In this document: one piece after another, positions 24,954 to 36,180 of the stretch
How the letters are laid out: the number at the start of each line of letters is the position of its first letter
Numbering within the stretch: the stretch's first letter is position 1
Assembly (NCBI GenBank): GCA_029706075.1
Contig: JAINUG010000133.1
Location: 1,880,001-1,944,000 of the forward strand
DNA: 64,000 nt
Reading direction: 5' to 3'
From: Aldrovandia affinis
Taxonomy: Eukaryota; Chordata; Actinopteri; Notacanthiformes; Halosauridae
The notes under the pieces: model-generated
Seen by the model: only the letters and a program-made list of their open reading frames with translations
What the model was told of the DNA's origin: nothing
The model's database searches: none
Position numbers and translations under genes: made by a program

Positions 24954-25670
24954 TGATAACTGCCAAAATAAAGGAAACACAAACCTACAGTGTTTTAATA
25001 GGGCGTTGGGCCTCCATGAGCCACCAGAACAGATTCAATGCGCCTTGGCATAGATTCTACAAGTGCCTGGAACTCTGTTGGAGGGATGCAACACCATTCT
25101 TCCACGAGAAATTCCATCATTTGGTGTTTTGTTGATGGTGGTGGAAAACGCTCTCAGGCACCGCTCCAGAATCTCCCATAAGTGTTCAATTGGGTTGGGA
25201 TCTGGTGACTGAGACGGCCATGGCATATGGTTTACATCGTTTTCATGTTCATCAAACCATTCAGTGACCACTCGTGTCCTGTGGATGGGGGCATTGTCAT
25301 CCTGAAAGAGACTGGTTCTGTGTGGCTCAGTAGGTAGAGCATGGCGTTGGCAAGGCTTAGGTTGTGGGTTCAATTCCCACTGGGACCACATATACTGAAA
25401 AATGTAGGCATTCACTACTGTAAGTCGCTTTGGCAGACACTTTAGCATCTACTAAATGGCATGTATTATATTATTATATTAAGAGACCACTCCCATCAGG
25501 ATAGAAATGCTTCACCACAGGATGAAGGTGATCACTCAGAATGGCTTTGTGTTTATTGGCGTTTACCTTGCCCTCTAAGGGGTTGAGTGAACCTAAACCA
25601 TGCCAGGAAAATGCACAGAGCCGCCAGAACCCTTCATTTACTCAAGTGTTTCCTTTATTGTGACCGTTGC
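24954..25670 (-). mobile_element. Tc1-like transposon copy, split by a SINE
   Basis: Same family as 20777-21318. The left end is aactgccaaaataaaggaaa and the right end is gtttcctttattgtgaccgt. The transposase remnant on the minus strand still shows DNAPIHRTRVVTEWF and NPIEHLWEIL but is frameshifted and interrupted. Confidence 0.88.
25313..25480 (+). mobile_element. intact tRNA-derived SINE with target-site duplication
   Basis: A 168-bp element: A-box-like tggctcagtaggtagagcat, B-box-like gggttcaattcccactggga, tail taagtcgctttggcagacac, AT-rich end. It is flanked by aagagac (25306-25312 and 25481-25487). The empty site aagagaccactcccat is seen in the sister Tc1 copy at about 21115. Confidence 0.93.
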
Positions 25671-26212
25671 CCGTATATTGAACACAAACACAACCAGAGA
25701 AAGAGGAACGAACAAAGGGGAGCAAACACAAAAGCATGTGAAAAAGAGAGGGTGGCGTGGGGGAGCTCTTAAAGCAGAACTGATGCTGGAAATAAGGTCA
25801 ACCATGAAGTGCACAGAACCCAACCAACTAATGAAATTTGGCCGAGCCCAATATCAGATGAGATGAATGTGTGGACTGTCCTCTCCTGAGAGAGGCCCAC
25901 TAGAGCCCTGTGAGTCATCACATAGAGATCTGTTGATGTAAAGGATTTGCAGCCCTGCCCTGTATGCAAAGATATAAATGGCATGCCACCTTTTCTCAGC
26001 ATAGATTTTAAATATAATCATAAATTATTTTTTAATGTATTTTTATTATTGATTTTGGTCAGTTTGTCGAGGGATCTGGCATAAGCATTGCTATGACTAC
26101 CCGCTCGAGAAGGTCAGTGGCAGTAGTGTTCAATGAAACGAGTCTCGAGGCGAGAATAGTAAACGTCTCGTCGTTTGTGCAGCTCACGATATTGTCCCTC
26201 TGCGTTCTGCAG
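25671..26212. other. intron interior
   Basis: Nothing recognised. Confidence 0.45.
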
Positions 26213-26412
26213 GTATGTTTTCTGGATCGACTGCTGCGAGTTCCCCCACATCGGCCGGGTGGGCATGGACGGCAGCCGACGCACCGTGATCGTCCACACC
26301 GAAATCTCCAGCCCAGCCGCCCTGACCATCGACTACACCAACAAGAGGCTCTACTGGGCCGACCACGACCACATCCTGTTCGCCAACATGGACGGCTCCC
26401 GCCGACACAAGG
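26213..26412 (+). CDS. lrp1b: lrp1b exon: two propeller blades (FWID, YWAD)
   Basis: Encodes [20 protein letters not shown], then [16 protein letters not shown] and NMDGSRRHK (66 codons with split ends). The [15 protein letters not shown] stretch is diagnostic of LRP1B; LRP1 has DWGDHSLIGRIGMDG. Two YWTD-type signatures in one exon agree with the LRP1 family layout. Phase is 2 in and 1 out. The acceptor is cgttctgcag and the donor is g|gtaaga. Confidence 0.97.
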
Positions 26413-28594
26413 GTAAGACACCGCTTTACTTCTGCATCACTAACACTCTCTGCGTGAATCCAATATTCATTAATTCATTAATTAATTCACATATGTATTC
26501 ACGTATTCATGTTAAAATAGGGAACTGTATTCTTTCGATTGAGGCCGAGGCGAAGCCGTGTTTGATTTGGGATCTCTCTGCGGGGGCCGGCGGTGTGAGA
26601 CCCGACGCTTCGCCACGTTTGTGGAGCGCAGTTATTCTGCAGACTCTATCAGCTGGGCCTCTCTGACCTTCTCCGAAAGGTCGTGGTTGTGTGTTCTCCT
26701 CGAGGGGGCGGGGGGGGCTGCTGGATGGGGAATGCACATATTAATGTGGATAGATTCCTTCCTTCATTCCACTCCCCAGGTCCAGAGTTTAGAGCACATC
26801 CCCATGGTTCGCTGGCACCGTCACTCACAGAATATCGATACACTCGTTTTCTCTTCAAGCCACAGTCACTAGAGCTAAATCGTAAAAAACTGCTTCTGCT
26901 ACATCTTCTGCTACTACCACTAATTCTGCTACTGCTATTACTAATAATACAAATTATTATTTTTGTAATACATATATAATATGTATATATGTACCATATA
27001 TGATACAAAAACATATTTTTATAAAAGCTGTACACACCCACAGCACAAAGATTGTCTACTACTGCAAAAAAAATCTATTATGATGTGTGTTTTGCATTAA
27101 AAATGAATGGTGTACACTGAATAAATACAGTCTCTCTGCACTGTGAAGTAGGAAAAAACAGTTATTCACCAAGTTGCTGATGAGTGACAGGTTGTTTCTT
27201 CATGCAAAATAGATTTGGGGTTTAAAATTCAATGAAGAGTCTTTATCATAGGGGTGCGGCGAGGGTGGGTCATTATTGACCCTGTGGACACGGGTGGTCG
27301 TTGTCTTGGCAGCGAGTCCCCAGTGATGGTTGTCGTGTCAGTGAGAGCTGTGTGCGTGTTGATGGAGAGTCTGGCATGGCGTTGGTGACAGCAGGTCACA
27401 CACTGTTCTGTGCCTCCAGTTTTTGCTCTGTGCTCTGTTGTGATTGGCAGAGGGGGAGTGAAGCAGATTAATGTGGACTTATTATTTTCTTCTGCCTCCA
27501 TCACCCCCCACCCCCTGAAAAATGCATCTTGCTGTCATTGTGTCGTATTGTAATACAAATATATATATAAGTGCCTCTTAAACAGGAATTGGATTCATGT
27601 ATCCATAGCCATTATTTTATCACTTTATTATTATTATTATTATTATTATTATATTATATAAGTGCTTATGTTCTCCCCATAACGTCCCCACATGGCCTCT
27701 CTCTCATAAAGTCTAGCCGGCGTTTACTCCCTGAATCCTTGCACAGATTGCTAAGTGAGCCAAGACCTTGTTTCTCTTCTCCCCACGCTCCTCATATGGT
27801 GCTTCATGATTCTGAAGTGGGGGAGTTGTTGTAAAGACAAGCAGCTCACGCAGTCTTCTTTTTCCCTGCTGGGAGCTTATTAAAAAAATTAACCTTTGAA
27901 ATAAGAGCAATTACTGCTGTAATATATTGGCAGACGTTACTTGTCAAAGTAGTTTAAAATGGCCGAAGAGAGCCGTTGCATCGTTGCTCACTGTTGCTTT
28001 TAACTTGAACAAAAGACGATCTCCTGAGTGCCTGTGCTCGAGTGTGTGTGCTGTACTTACCTCAGAACAGCTCATTAATAGGAACTGAAACTAATTGACT
28101 CATTGTGCTGTTCCCTGGCACACATTACAAAAAAACTTTTTTAAAGAATATATTACATTTTTTGCACACTGTATATATTTTTTACCTCCAACATAATTCT
28201 CACTTGCATTTCTAAGCTCATCCCTTTTTTGTTGTAATAAATAAGTTATTAGGTTGAACCCACCAATAGCCTTCAGTTTTAATGAAAAGGAATTGAAATT
28301 ATAGGCATGTCCTCCTTTTTTTTTTTAAATGCTCTTTTATTTCAATGTACCAGCCTCAAGAGCCAGTTCCAATTTATAATAATAACTATTTTTTTATCCT
28401 GTTCACTCAGTAGAGAAAGGCCCAAGCTTTTCAATTCTCTCACATCTTCACCAGCAATAAAGACACTAGCAGGTCAGACAGGTTGTCATTGCAATTATCC
28501 GGAGGAGGCTTTGTGGTTTGGTCCGCCCACCTCACGCAACACTGGGTTACTCCCCGGCCACAAGCGTAATCTCTGGTGTCACTTTTCTGGGCAG
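26413..28594. other. intron interior
   Basis: Short (ATT)n runs near 27626-27655 and AT-rich sequence near 26930-27010. No mobile element or exon recognised. Confidence 0.5.
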
Positions 28595-28783
28595 TGCCTA
28601 ATCAAGACATCCACGCCGTGATGGGCCTGACGCTGTTTGAGGACTTCATCTACTGGACGGATGGGAAGTCCAAATCGCTCAACCGCGCCCACAAAACCAC
28701 CGGGGGCCAGAGGGCGGAGCTGCTCAGCTCCTGGCAGCCAATCACAGACCTCAAAGTGTACCATCCTCTCCGCCAGCCTGACG
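28595..28783 (+). CDS. lrp1b: lrp1b exon: last propeller blade (YWTD)
   Basis: Encodes [20 protein letters not shown], then [18 protein letters not shown] and [16 protein letters not shown] is the canonical blade motif, and SLxRAHKTxG and YHxxRQPD are shared with LRP1 and LRP1B. VPNQDI is the LRP1B form. The acceptor is ctgggcag, the donor is g|gtaacc, phase 1/1. A family B SINE begins 33 bp after the donor. Confidence 0.97.
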
Positions 28784-28815
28784 GTAACCACCGCCCCTTT
28801 AACTACGCTCTTTAT

Positions 28816-29200
28816 GGGACCTCTGATAGCGTAGCGGTGTAACGCACCTGTATTGGCTGTTCCTTTACAAGTGTGAGATGCCTATCACGGTCGCGGTTTG
28901 AAACCCGACTGTACCAGACCAGCCCTGGTGGGGAGCCCCGATCGGGGGCGGTGTTTGGCTATCCGCCCCAGGGGGAGGGGGGAGGGGCTCGCTGAGAAGC
29001 ACATAAGGATCTCTCCAGACCGTGGGTGGGCGAATTCCGTCTCGAAGGAAGCGGAGTTCGCTGCCCTCGGGGAATTAGCTTACCTCGTAGAGACGAGCAG
29101 TGGACCAGTATGGGGAGGGTAAATCAAAATAAATAGAGGGTATAATTGGTCACTAAATTTGGAGAAAAAACTGGGAAAAATCTGAAACAAATTAAAAAAT
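28816..29200 (+). mobile_element. composite SINE, family B
   Basis: Begins gggacctctgatagcgtagc, has ggtttgaaacccgac as B-box region, and ends agagggtataattggtcact plus an A-rich tail. Confidence 0.82.
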
Positions 29201-29378
29201 ATATATAAATATGGTCTTTTCATTTGGCAGGTTTTATGTTTTGTTTGTTTTCAGAATGAAAGTAGGAAACAATCGGCCGCTGTTTCTCCTAGAGTAAGAG
29301 TGTCAGAGTAAACGGTTTGATTGTGGAACTGATTCTACGTGGAACTGAAGTGAGCGTTCCTCGTTTTCTCCTCCACAG

Positions 29379-29526
29379 TGCCCAAACACCAGTGTCAGGT
29401 GACCAACGGAGGCTGCAGCCACCTGTGTCTCCTCTCTCCTGGGGCGGGTACAGGTGCGCCTGTCCCACCAACTTTTACCTGGGCGCCGACAACAAGACCT
29501 GCCTGTCCAACTGCACTGCCAGTCAG
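29379..29526 (+). CDS. lrp1b: lrp1b exon: EGF module after propeller, with a -1 frameshift
   Basis: Begins [20 protein letters not shown] in phase 1. At the G-rich run 29441-29447 the frame shifts: the conserved continuation [19 protein letters not shown] and SNCTASQ lies in the next frame. The exon is 148 nt, where 149 nt would be needed to enter in phase 1 and leave in phase 0 to the next exon (FRCGTDEC). One G appears to be missing relative to the family. This is either an assembly or sequencing homopolymer error or a real inactivating allele; all flanking exons look healthy, which favours an error. Confidence 0.9.
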
Positions 29527-29761
29527 GTCAGTGCCCCTCCCACCCTCCGCCCCTCAGCCAATCAGACACTGGGGATCTGCTGTCAGGAGTGATGAGACAA
29601 TCTAAACAATATGGACCACAGCTCTGAAATAATGGAATGTGATGCGTTTCAGGAGCTGGTTTGTGGCTTTTGAGATGTAGGGGGAATGTGTGGGTGGGGG
29701 GGTGTGAGAGTAGAATTTTTATTTTCAGTCTATTAAAATGCAGAGAAACTCTTGCTTTTTT

Positions 29762-29763
<2 letters not shown>

Positions 29764-29792
<29 letters not shown>

Positions 29793-29793
29793 C
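29764..29793. repeat. (AAT)n microsatellite
   Basis: Ten AAT units. Confidence 0.9.
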
Positions 29794-29845
29794 ATTTTAT
29801 TTATAAAGCGCTTTTCAAACAAGTATCTCAAAGTGCTTTTGTCTA

Positions 29846-30060
29846 GGGGCCTCCTGGGTGGTCTAGTGGTCACTGAGTGGCTCTGTAGTACCAGAGTTAT
29901 GGTCAAGAGCTTGGCGAATGCCATCTTGGAGGAGGCGATACTTTGCCTTTGTCACTACTGGTCACGGGGCTATGGCAGCGAACTCACAATACGAGGGATT
30001 GACATGAAAAATAGAGGGTGTGATTGGCTACTAAATTGGATAAAATCAGAAACCAATTCC
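29846..30060 (+). mobile_element. composite SINE, family A, internally deleted
   Basis: Head ggggcctcctgggtggtcta and tail agagggtgtgattggctact, about 100 bp before the next exon. Confidence 0.75.
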
Positions 30061-30162
30061 TTGACAAAAGCACTTTTATTATATATTTTTATGATAAATG
30101 TTAAGCTGCTGTTCTCCAGAGTCAGGGCTCACGTGTGTCTGTCTGTCTGTCCCTGTGCGCAG

Positions 30163-30256
30163 TTCCGCTGTGGGACGGACGAGTGCATCCCCTTCTGGTG
30201 GAAGTGTGACACGGTGGACGACTGCGGTGACGGGTCTGACGAGCCTGCAGACTGCC
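30163..30256 (+). CDS. lrp1b: lrp1b exon: LDLa repeat 1 of cluster IV
   Basis: Encodes [20 protein letters not shown] and [11 protein letters not shown]. The first cysteine of the module (SNCTASQ) comes from the previous exon, as in LRP1. [18 protein letters not shown] is the LRP1B wording. The calcium loop is complete. Phase is 0 in and 1 out. The acceptor lies after a (GTCT)n run and the donor is c|gtgagt. Confidence 0.96.
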
Positions 30257-31504
30257 GTGAGTCACCGGGCCGCACCGGGCCGGGTTCCGCTCTCACCAGG
30301 GAGTCACCACACAACACAGGAGGGGGGGTCATTCTGACCAATCACAACGCTCCCTCACACCTAAGAGAGCAGGAGTCTCTCTTTGAATACTCTGAACTGT
30401 TACTGTATGAGTTCAGTGCACAGAAGAGAGAGAAAAATATATTTCTGTAAAATACAGTTTAAAGCCAATTATTTTTGAACTACGGTATTTGTGAGAAAAG
30501 GTCCTTCAGCAAATGGATTTTTTAAATATTTTGTACTGTGTCTGGGAAAAGGGCCTTTATAACAACTTTACAGCCTGGTGTCTGTACCATTGAAACCCAT
30601 TCAAAACGGTGACATTTTCCTGAAATTTTCATAGGCACCCTGATTGGTTCCGTTAACAGAAGTTAAGAGCATGATGGGAAACACATATAACTAGCTGGCC
30701 AGCTGGCTTGTTTTCTGGTGACCTATTGGGCGTAGGGTCCTAGCCAGTTAGCCAGCCTAGCCAGAGATGTGCTGCATCAAGCTAGCACCAGGCAGGCAGC
30801 TGCACCACATTATTATTTCTGGCTAGCTAGCTTTTTATTAGTTACTACGTACCTAGCATTGAACACCAAGCCAGGTAGCAAGCGAGCAAGCGAGCGATAA
30901 ACTGACAGCAGCTACGTTGCTGGCTACATCCTGCCCAGTCTTTGGGTTAGCAAGTCACTCATTCTAATACATAGCTAGCTGGTTAGCCAGACAAGCCTCA
31001 CGTTTAAACCAGTTGTTAGGGCACAGCGAATGAAAAGGACAGTAAGACAGGAAGTTCCTGGAGCCAGTGCAATAAATGTGTCTGTTGTAAATGTTATTGT
31101 CGAAACTAATGTAATTTCTGAGCCAAAGGCTTGAACAATCAGAGGCCCTAAAGTCTCTTCTAAAAGGGCAGCACAGCTAATGTTTCTTATCTGTACTACC
31201 CACAGGCTTGGGGCAGAGTTTCCTATTTGATTTTGTACCTGTTTTTTTTTATTGTTGCAGACAAGCAACCTATTTCGCCCTATTGAAAAGAATATCATCG
31301 TCTCTTTGCTTCTAGCTTTGTCTGGCACTTGTAAACAGAATGTAAACAAACTCACAAAGATGACTTATTTTCATATGTAACTACTCGTATGAAAGCAAAG
31401 CCTGCCCCCTCCATTAACTGAGGAGCAGTTGGGTAGAGTGGATGGACCATCCCCAGACTATACGGTGTCAGCAGCAGAATGCTGTCAATGTTAGTCTGGT
31501 CCCA
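30257..31504. other. intron interior with AGCTAGC-rich patch
   Basis: Positions 30690-30990 are crowded with agctagc, agccag and ctagccag variants (degenerate self-complementary repeat). The rest is unremarkable. Confidence 0.5.
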
Positions 31505-31511
31505 GGTTAGA

Positions 31512-31740
31512 ACGTCAAACCACCCTGTTGCCTTCTCATGCCAAACGGCCGAAGCTAAGCGGGCTTTGTTATTATTCGGGGATGGTAGATGTCAAAGTTG
31601 CTGCTATAGGTGTGTTGGTGTTCCTGCTGGGTACGCATTTCCCTCTAGACCAAAAAAAACGGTTCTGTTCTGGCTCCTGTAGTCATTAAAGATCCCATGG
31701 CACTTTTGGAAAGAGGAGGGGTTATCCACAGGGCCTCTTA
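31512..31740 (+). mobile_element. 5S-rRNA-like SINE
   Basis: ccaccctg near the start and gaagctaagcgggctttgtt then tcggggatggtagatg resemble the middle of 5S rRNA (gaagctaagcaggg...ggatgggaga). The body is followed by a tcattaaagatcccatggca tail, typical of fish SINEs with a 5S head. Confidence 0.65.
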
Positions 31741-32425
31741 TCAAACATCCCCCCCAAAAACCTGTCTCTCTACATCAAGAAACATAATCATACACCTGCA
31801 TCTGATTTTCACCACAATCCCTTGAATTCCCCTGACCTCTGTGATTCTCAAGGTCATCAGTGCCAACTAGGATTTCAGTTCCTACCTGGTTAAACAAAGG
31901 CAAGTACGGTGATGGGAATAGAACTCTTTTATCACACTTATTTCATGATGGACATTTAACAATTTACTTCTGAATGGTTTCGATTGGCATGTGATTGTCT
32001 TACAGGCTGTAGATCATGCTTGAATGCATCTGGGATTTAGACTTGTCTCGTCGAAAAGAGAGGCTGCCAATCACGGCTGTAATGAATCACAAATGTAATC
32101 CAAGCAATTATGGCAGTCTACATTTGATGCTGTCTAATGTAGGTTTCTCTCAAGAATATTTAAAAGGGAAAGTGTTATTTTTATATTTTGGAAAGGTTTT
32201 TTATCAAGTGGTACTGACAAAACAAGTTTAGGATGAGCTAATGTTCCCTCACACATCAAAACCTTACATCTGTTTGAGCCTGAAGATCACTTTTTTTATT
32301 TCCCTCTCCTCACAAGTTCCCAAAAACTGATCCGTGTCTCTCTGAATAAGGGCAGACAGGAGGTCCCCGTTAACTCTGCTGTGGCCCATCCAGAGAGCTT
32401 CAATGTCGGTGTTGGTTTTTCACAG
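31741..32425. other. intron 3' part
   Basis: Nothing recognised. Confidence 0.45.
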
Positions 32426-32542
32426 CGGAATTCAAGTGCCAGCCGGGACGGTTCCAGTGTGGGACGGGTCTCTGTGCTCTACCCCCCTTCATATGCGATG
32501 GAGAAAACGACTGCGGAGACAACTCTGACGAGGCCAACTGCG
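32426..32542 (+). CDS. lrp1b: lrp1b exon: LDLa repeat 2 of cluster IV
   Basis: Encodes [20 protein letters not shown] and [19 protein letters not shown]. This is nearly identical to human LRP1B ([20 protein letters not shown]). All cysteines and calcium ligands are present. The acceptor is tttttcacag, the donor is g|gtaagg, phase 1/1. A family A SINE with clear target-site duplication lies about 80-440 bp downstream. Confidence 0.97.
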
Positions 32543-32640
32543 GTAAGGACGTCCTCTCCTCTGGACTTCAACTCTTCACAAGACATTCATGAGCCCACGT
32601 CTGGAGCACGGCCCATTGCCATAGCTTCATAGTCTATTTT

Positions 32641-32980
32641 TTTATTCTTTTTTAAGATTATCCCAATTTAGTAGCCAATTACACCCTCTTGTTTTCAATC
32701 ACCCCTCGTATTGTGAGTTTGCTGCCGTAGACCTGAGACCGGCAGTGACAAAGGTGATGTACCGCCTCCTCCGAGCCGGCACTCACCAAGCCGTCGACTG
32801 TAACTCCTATATGCAGCGAGCTCATATCGGCTTCCCTCCCCCCTCTCTGGGGCGGACATCCAATTACCACCCCCTAGTGGCACTCCCGGCCAGAGCTGAC
32901 ACTGGTGCGGCCGGTGGAATCAAACCCCGGTCACAGTGGCCAGCGTCAAACGTTGTACCGCTGGGCCACCCGGGAGGCCG
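32641..32980 (-). mobile_element. composite SINE, family A, with target-site duplication
   Basis: Minus-strand copy. Flanked by gcttcatagtctatttt (32624-32640) and gcttcatagactatttt (32980-32996), a 17-bp duplication with one mismatch, which shows retrotransposition. Confidence 0.88.
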
Positions 32981-32997
32981 CTTCATAGACTATTTTT

Positions 32998-33726
32998 AAA
33001 ACTTGCAGAAATAAACCAGTTACAGTTGTGTGTTACCATTTTGTTTCCATATCTATGTTAGCCTACGTTGATAAAACAACTCGAATTTAGTCCAAAAGGT
33101 TTGGATTCCCAGTTAAAATATGAGTCAAGGAACGCAGTATGAAAGTAATATTTATTTATTTATCGATACTATTATTAGCCCAGCAGTGAGCTCAGACTGT
33201 TTTACCATTTAATGTTTCACCCATTATCAACACAATACATTTTTTACGTGACGTAACTTTGCCATACCTTAGCTTTTGCTGAACTGACACCACTGATCTG
33301 AAGGCAGTTGTAGATTTAAAAGTTCAGATTTTGTGTGTTGGGTCATAGAGAGTGGAGGCCCAGTGGGTGAAATGACTGTTAATCGACCACGCTATGAGAT
33401 GCTTGAGCACGTCCCACCAAATACTTTCCCTGAGTGTGCGTTTCAGAGAGACATTAGAAGGGCTCTTTAAAACAAAGCTGTATACACGATGACATTTCAA
33501 AACTGACCAATCCATCGACTGAACCTTGAGCACAATCTCCCCCAAGGGTACAACGTCTGGCTCAACGTGTCTGTCTGGCCCCATCAAAGGGACACAGTTA
33601 CAACATTTTCACCAGTAAAGGTTGAGGTTGAATCAAGGGAGCAAAGGTCAAATTGTTTCATACAGTGAACACCAGTGTACAATTTAAAACCAAAGTACTT
33701 TCATTCCCCATTTCTCTGTTCCAATC
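32998..33726. other. intron interior
   Basis: Nothing recognised. Confidence 0.45.
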
Positions 33727-33905
33727 TCTCTCTCTATCTCTCTCTGTATTTCTCTCTCTGTCTGTCACCCCACACACCCCCTCTCTCTCTCTCTCTGTCT
33801 GTCTCTCACCCACACATGCCCCTCTCTCTCCCTCTCTCTTTCTTTCTCTCTCTGTATTTCTCTCTCCGTCTGTCACCCACACACACCTCTCTCTCTGTCT
33901 GGTGT
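33727..33905. repeat. (CT)n with cacac interruptions
   Basis: Internally duplicated pyrimidine tract (ctctctctgtctgtcaccca repeated). Its 3' edge, gtctggtgtattaatcagac, resembles the left end of the window (gtctggtgcattaatcatac at 20-39). Confidence 0.88.
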
Positions 33906-34671
33906 ATTAATCAGACTTTCCTTCAACCTCCTTTTGACCATACAAAATATAAATCACACTTACCAACACGAGACAGATTGTTCTTGTTTGTTATCATTTT
34001 GTTATTTTGAGTTCTTATCTCAAAACATTCAGTTGACAAACACTATCTGTGGCGAGCACCATGACTGTTACTCAGCTCAGGCTCTCCAACGATCAATAAC
34101 TGCCCGGCCAGCGTCGGAGAGGATTACAGAAACGTCAGTTTCATCAAACATCAGAACGCCGGTATCTTACACCTGTGATCAGGGCCCTGCTCACAAACTC
34201 AGAATCATGAGCGCAAGAAACCCATCATATTGTAACGGTGTAAATAAGTTCAGTAGTAATGAATGTTAGCTTAGCCACATCGTATGCTAAGTAAGCTTGG
34301 GGGCGGCCATTGTTATTGTTGTGTGTTCAGTCTCCCATGATTCCTTGAGTGCCAGTTCCCCATCACCCCTTGTGTCATTGAGTGGATTAGTGTTGTAACC
34401 GCGACTGTGTTTGTACGTCTAAGAAGCGACCCCCGTGAGTTTCTCGTGTTCTTGGTTGTGCCCGGCGTCTATAAGCTTTGTTGTAGTAAAGCTGGCAGCG
34501 CGATCATGGAAAAGCAAACTTTCCTGAGTCTTCCTTCAGGTCGCCGTTACAGTATACAGTATGTGTTGATTTACATCTGTACACACTTCACCCCGTGTGC
34601 CCCGCCTTCTGTCCCGTATTTAGATGATAGAAAGTTGGCAACCCTAATCAGTGATGAACCTGACAAATCTC
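33906..34671. other. intron interior
   Basis: Nothing recognised. Confidence 0.45.
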
Positions 34672-34899
34672 TCTCAGATTCTGGAGCGGTGCCTGAGACA
34701 GCGTTTTCCACCACCATCAACAAAACACCAAATGATGGAATTTCTTGTGGAAGAATGGTGTTGCATCCCTCCAGTAGAGTTCCAGACACTTGCAGAATCT
34801 ATGCCAAGGTGCACTGAAGCCGTTTTGCTGCCTCATGGTGGCCCAACACCCTATTAAGTCACTTTATGTTGGGGTTTCCTCTATTTTGGCGGTTACCTG
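34672..34899 (+). mobile_element. Tc1-like transposon 3' fragment with terminal repeat
   Basis: Contains agattctggagcggtgcctg, ggtggcccaacaccctatta and the end ttttggcggttacctg. Same family as 20777-21318. Confidence 0.82.
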
Positions 34900-35026
34900 A
34901 AGATACGATGCAGAGCCACTGCGATATTGATATTGTTGTCCCCTGTCTGAGCTTCATACTCACGCACTCTTTCCTCTCCTTTTAACAAAAGATTAAAAGT
35001 ACTTCATCAGGAGATTGATTCCCCCC

Positions 35027-35135
35027 GCACTCTCGTTTCAGACTCGTATCTCTGCCTGTCCTGCTGAAATGCTGCGCTCTCATTTCAGACTCGTATCTCT
35101 GCCTGTCCTGCTGAAATGCTGCGCTCTCGTTTCAG
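35027..35135 (+). repeat. tandem copies of the 3' splice site of the next exon
   Basis: A 47-bp unit ending ctctcgtttcag|actcgtat occurs so that AG|ac junctions fall at 35042, 35089 and 35136. The third is the real exon start. Confidence 0.95.
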
Positions 35136-35255
35136 ACTCGTATCTCTGTCTGTCGGGCCAGTTCAAATGCTCCCAGAAGCAGAAGTGCATCCCGCTGATC
35201 CTCCGCTGTAACGGCCAGGACGACTGTGGAGACGGAGAGGACGAGATCGACTGCC
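35136..35255 (+). CDS. lrp1b: lrp1b exon: LDLa repeat 3 of cluster IV
   Basis: Encodes [20 protein letters not shown], then [18 protein letters not shown]. Human LRP1B has [16 protein letters not shown] and NGQDDCGD. The start at 35136 is chosen because the two upstream copies of the same acceptor would run into an in-frame tga within 27 nt. The donor is c|gtaaga, phase 1/1. The first 21 nt of the exon are part of the duplicated unit. Confidence 0.95.
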
Positions 35256-36049
35256 GTAAGAACGCCTTATCTCCTCTCCCTTCTCTTCTCTCCTCTCTCC
35301 TCTTCCGCCCAGTTCCTCACACGTGGTTATGTTCCTCACACAGTTCTCTGAATGCTCATCTCACAGTTTGTTATTTAACTTGTGGATCCAGTTAAAGTGC
35401 AAACATGTGTTTTGAGTCCTCAAAGCCACAAGTCAACGGCTGCAGTGGATATGCAGGAGGCTGGTTTCCTTCTGTTTTTAGGAGGTTCTAGTTTGTTACC
35501 GGAGGCTCCGCCCCTGTCCACGTTAGAATAGATGGTTCTTTATTTTTCCATGTTACACAAGTCACACACACAAGGTAATTGGAATTTGTTTCTTTGCATA
35601 TCTCTCCTAAGAGAGGTCCGAGCGCAGGGTCAGCCATAGTACAGTGGCCCTGGAGCAGTTTAGAGGTTCATTCAGTGTCTTGCTCAAGGGCATTGAGCTC
35701 ACTGGAGTAATTCCGCTATCCGGTCCACTTCCTCAGAGAGGAACATAAAATAAAATAATATCCGGTTTATCTGTCCATGAATTTACACCCTCACTTTCTC
35801 CAGATGACAACTTTGACAAATGCGTCTCTGCGTGGCTAGTTTATTCGACTGGAGATTTTGGGATGCAGGATGAGGCTGCAGAAAAGCCAGATTAATCTTG
35901 TGAGGTGCAATTATTTCACTGAGACGATCCTGGCCTTTAATTTTTAATGTAGATAGCGATTTAAAAAGTTCCTGAAAGAAATGAAAGGAATTTGAAAGTA
36001 TGTGTTCTCAGCCCCTATTGATTAGTGTCGGACTACCTTGATTGCAGTC
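35256..36049. other. intron interior with SINE fragment
   Basis: Positions 35640-35715 (cagtggccctggagcagttt, cttgctcaagggcattgagc) resemble the 3' body of a widespread fish SINE. The rest is unrecognised. Confidence 0.5.
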
Positions 36050-36180
36050 CCTCCCTCTCTCTCTCTCTCTCTCCCACTCCCCATCTCTCTCTCTCTCTCT
36101 CACTCCCACTCCCCAGCTCTCTCTCTCTTGCTCCCTGTCTCTCTCTCTCACTCCCACTCCCCATCCCTCTCTCCCTCCTC
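36050..36180. repeat. (CT)n with cactccccat interruptions
   Basis: Imperfect pyrimidine tract with a recurring cactcccactccccatct unit. Confidence 0.88.

Noticed and set aside
30690..30990. AGCTAGC-rich patch as a regulatory palindrome cluster
   Set aside because: Spacing and sequence are irregular and no known factor or element fits; treated as low-complexity sequence.
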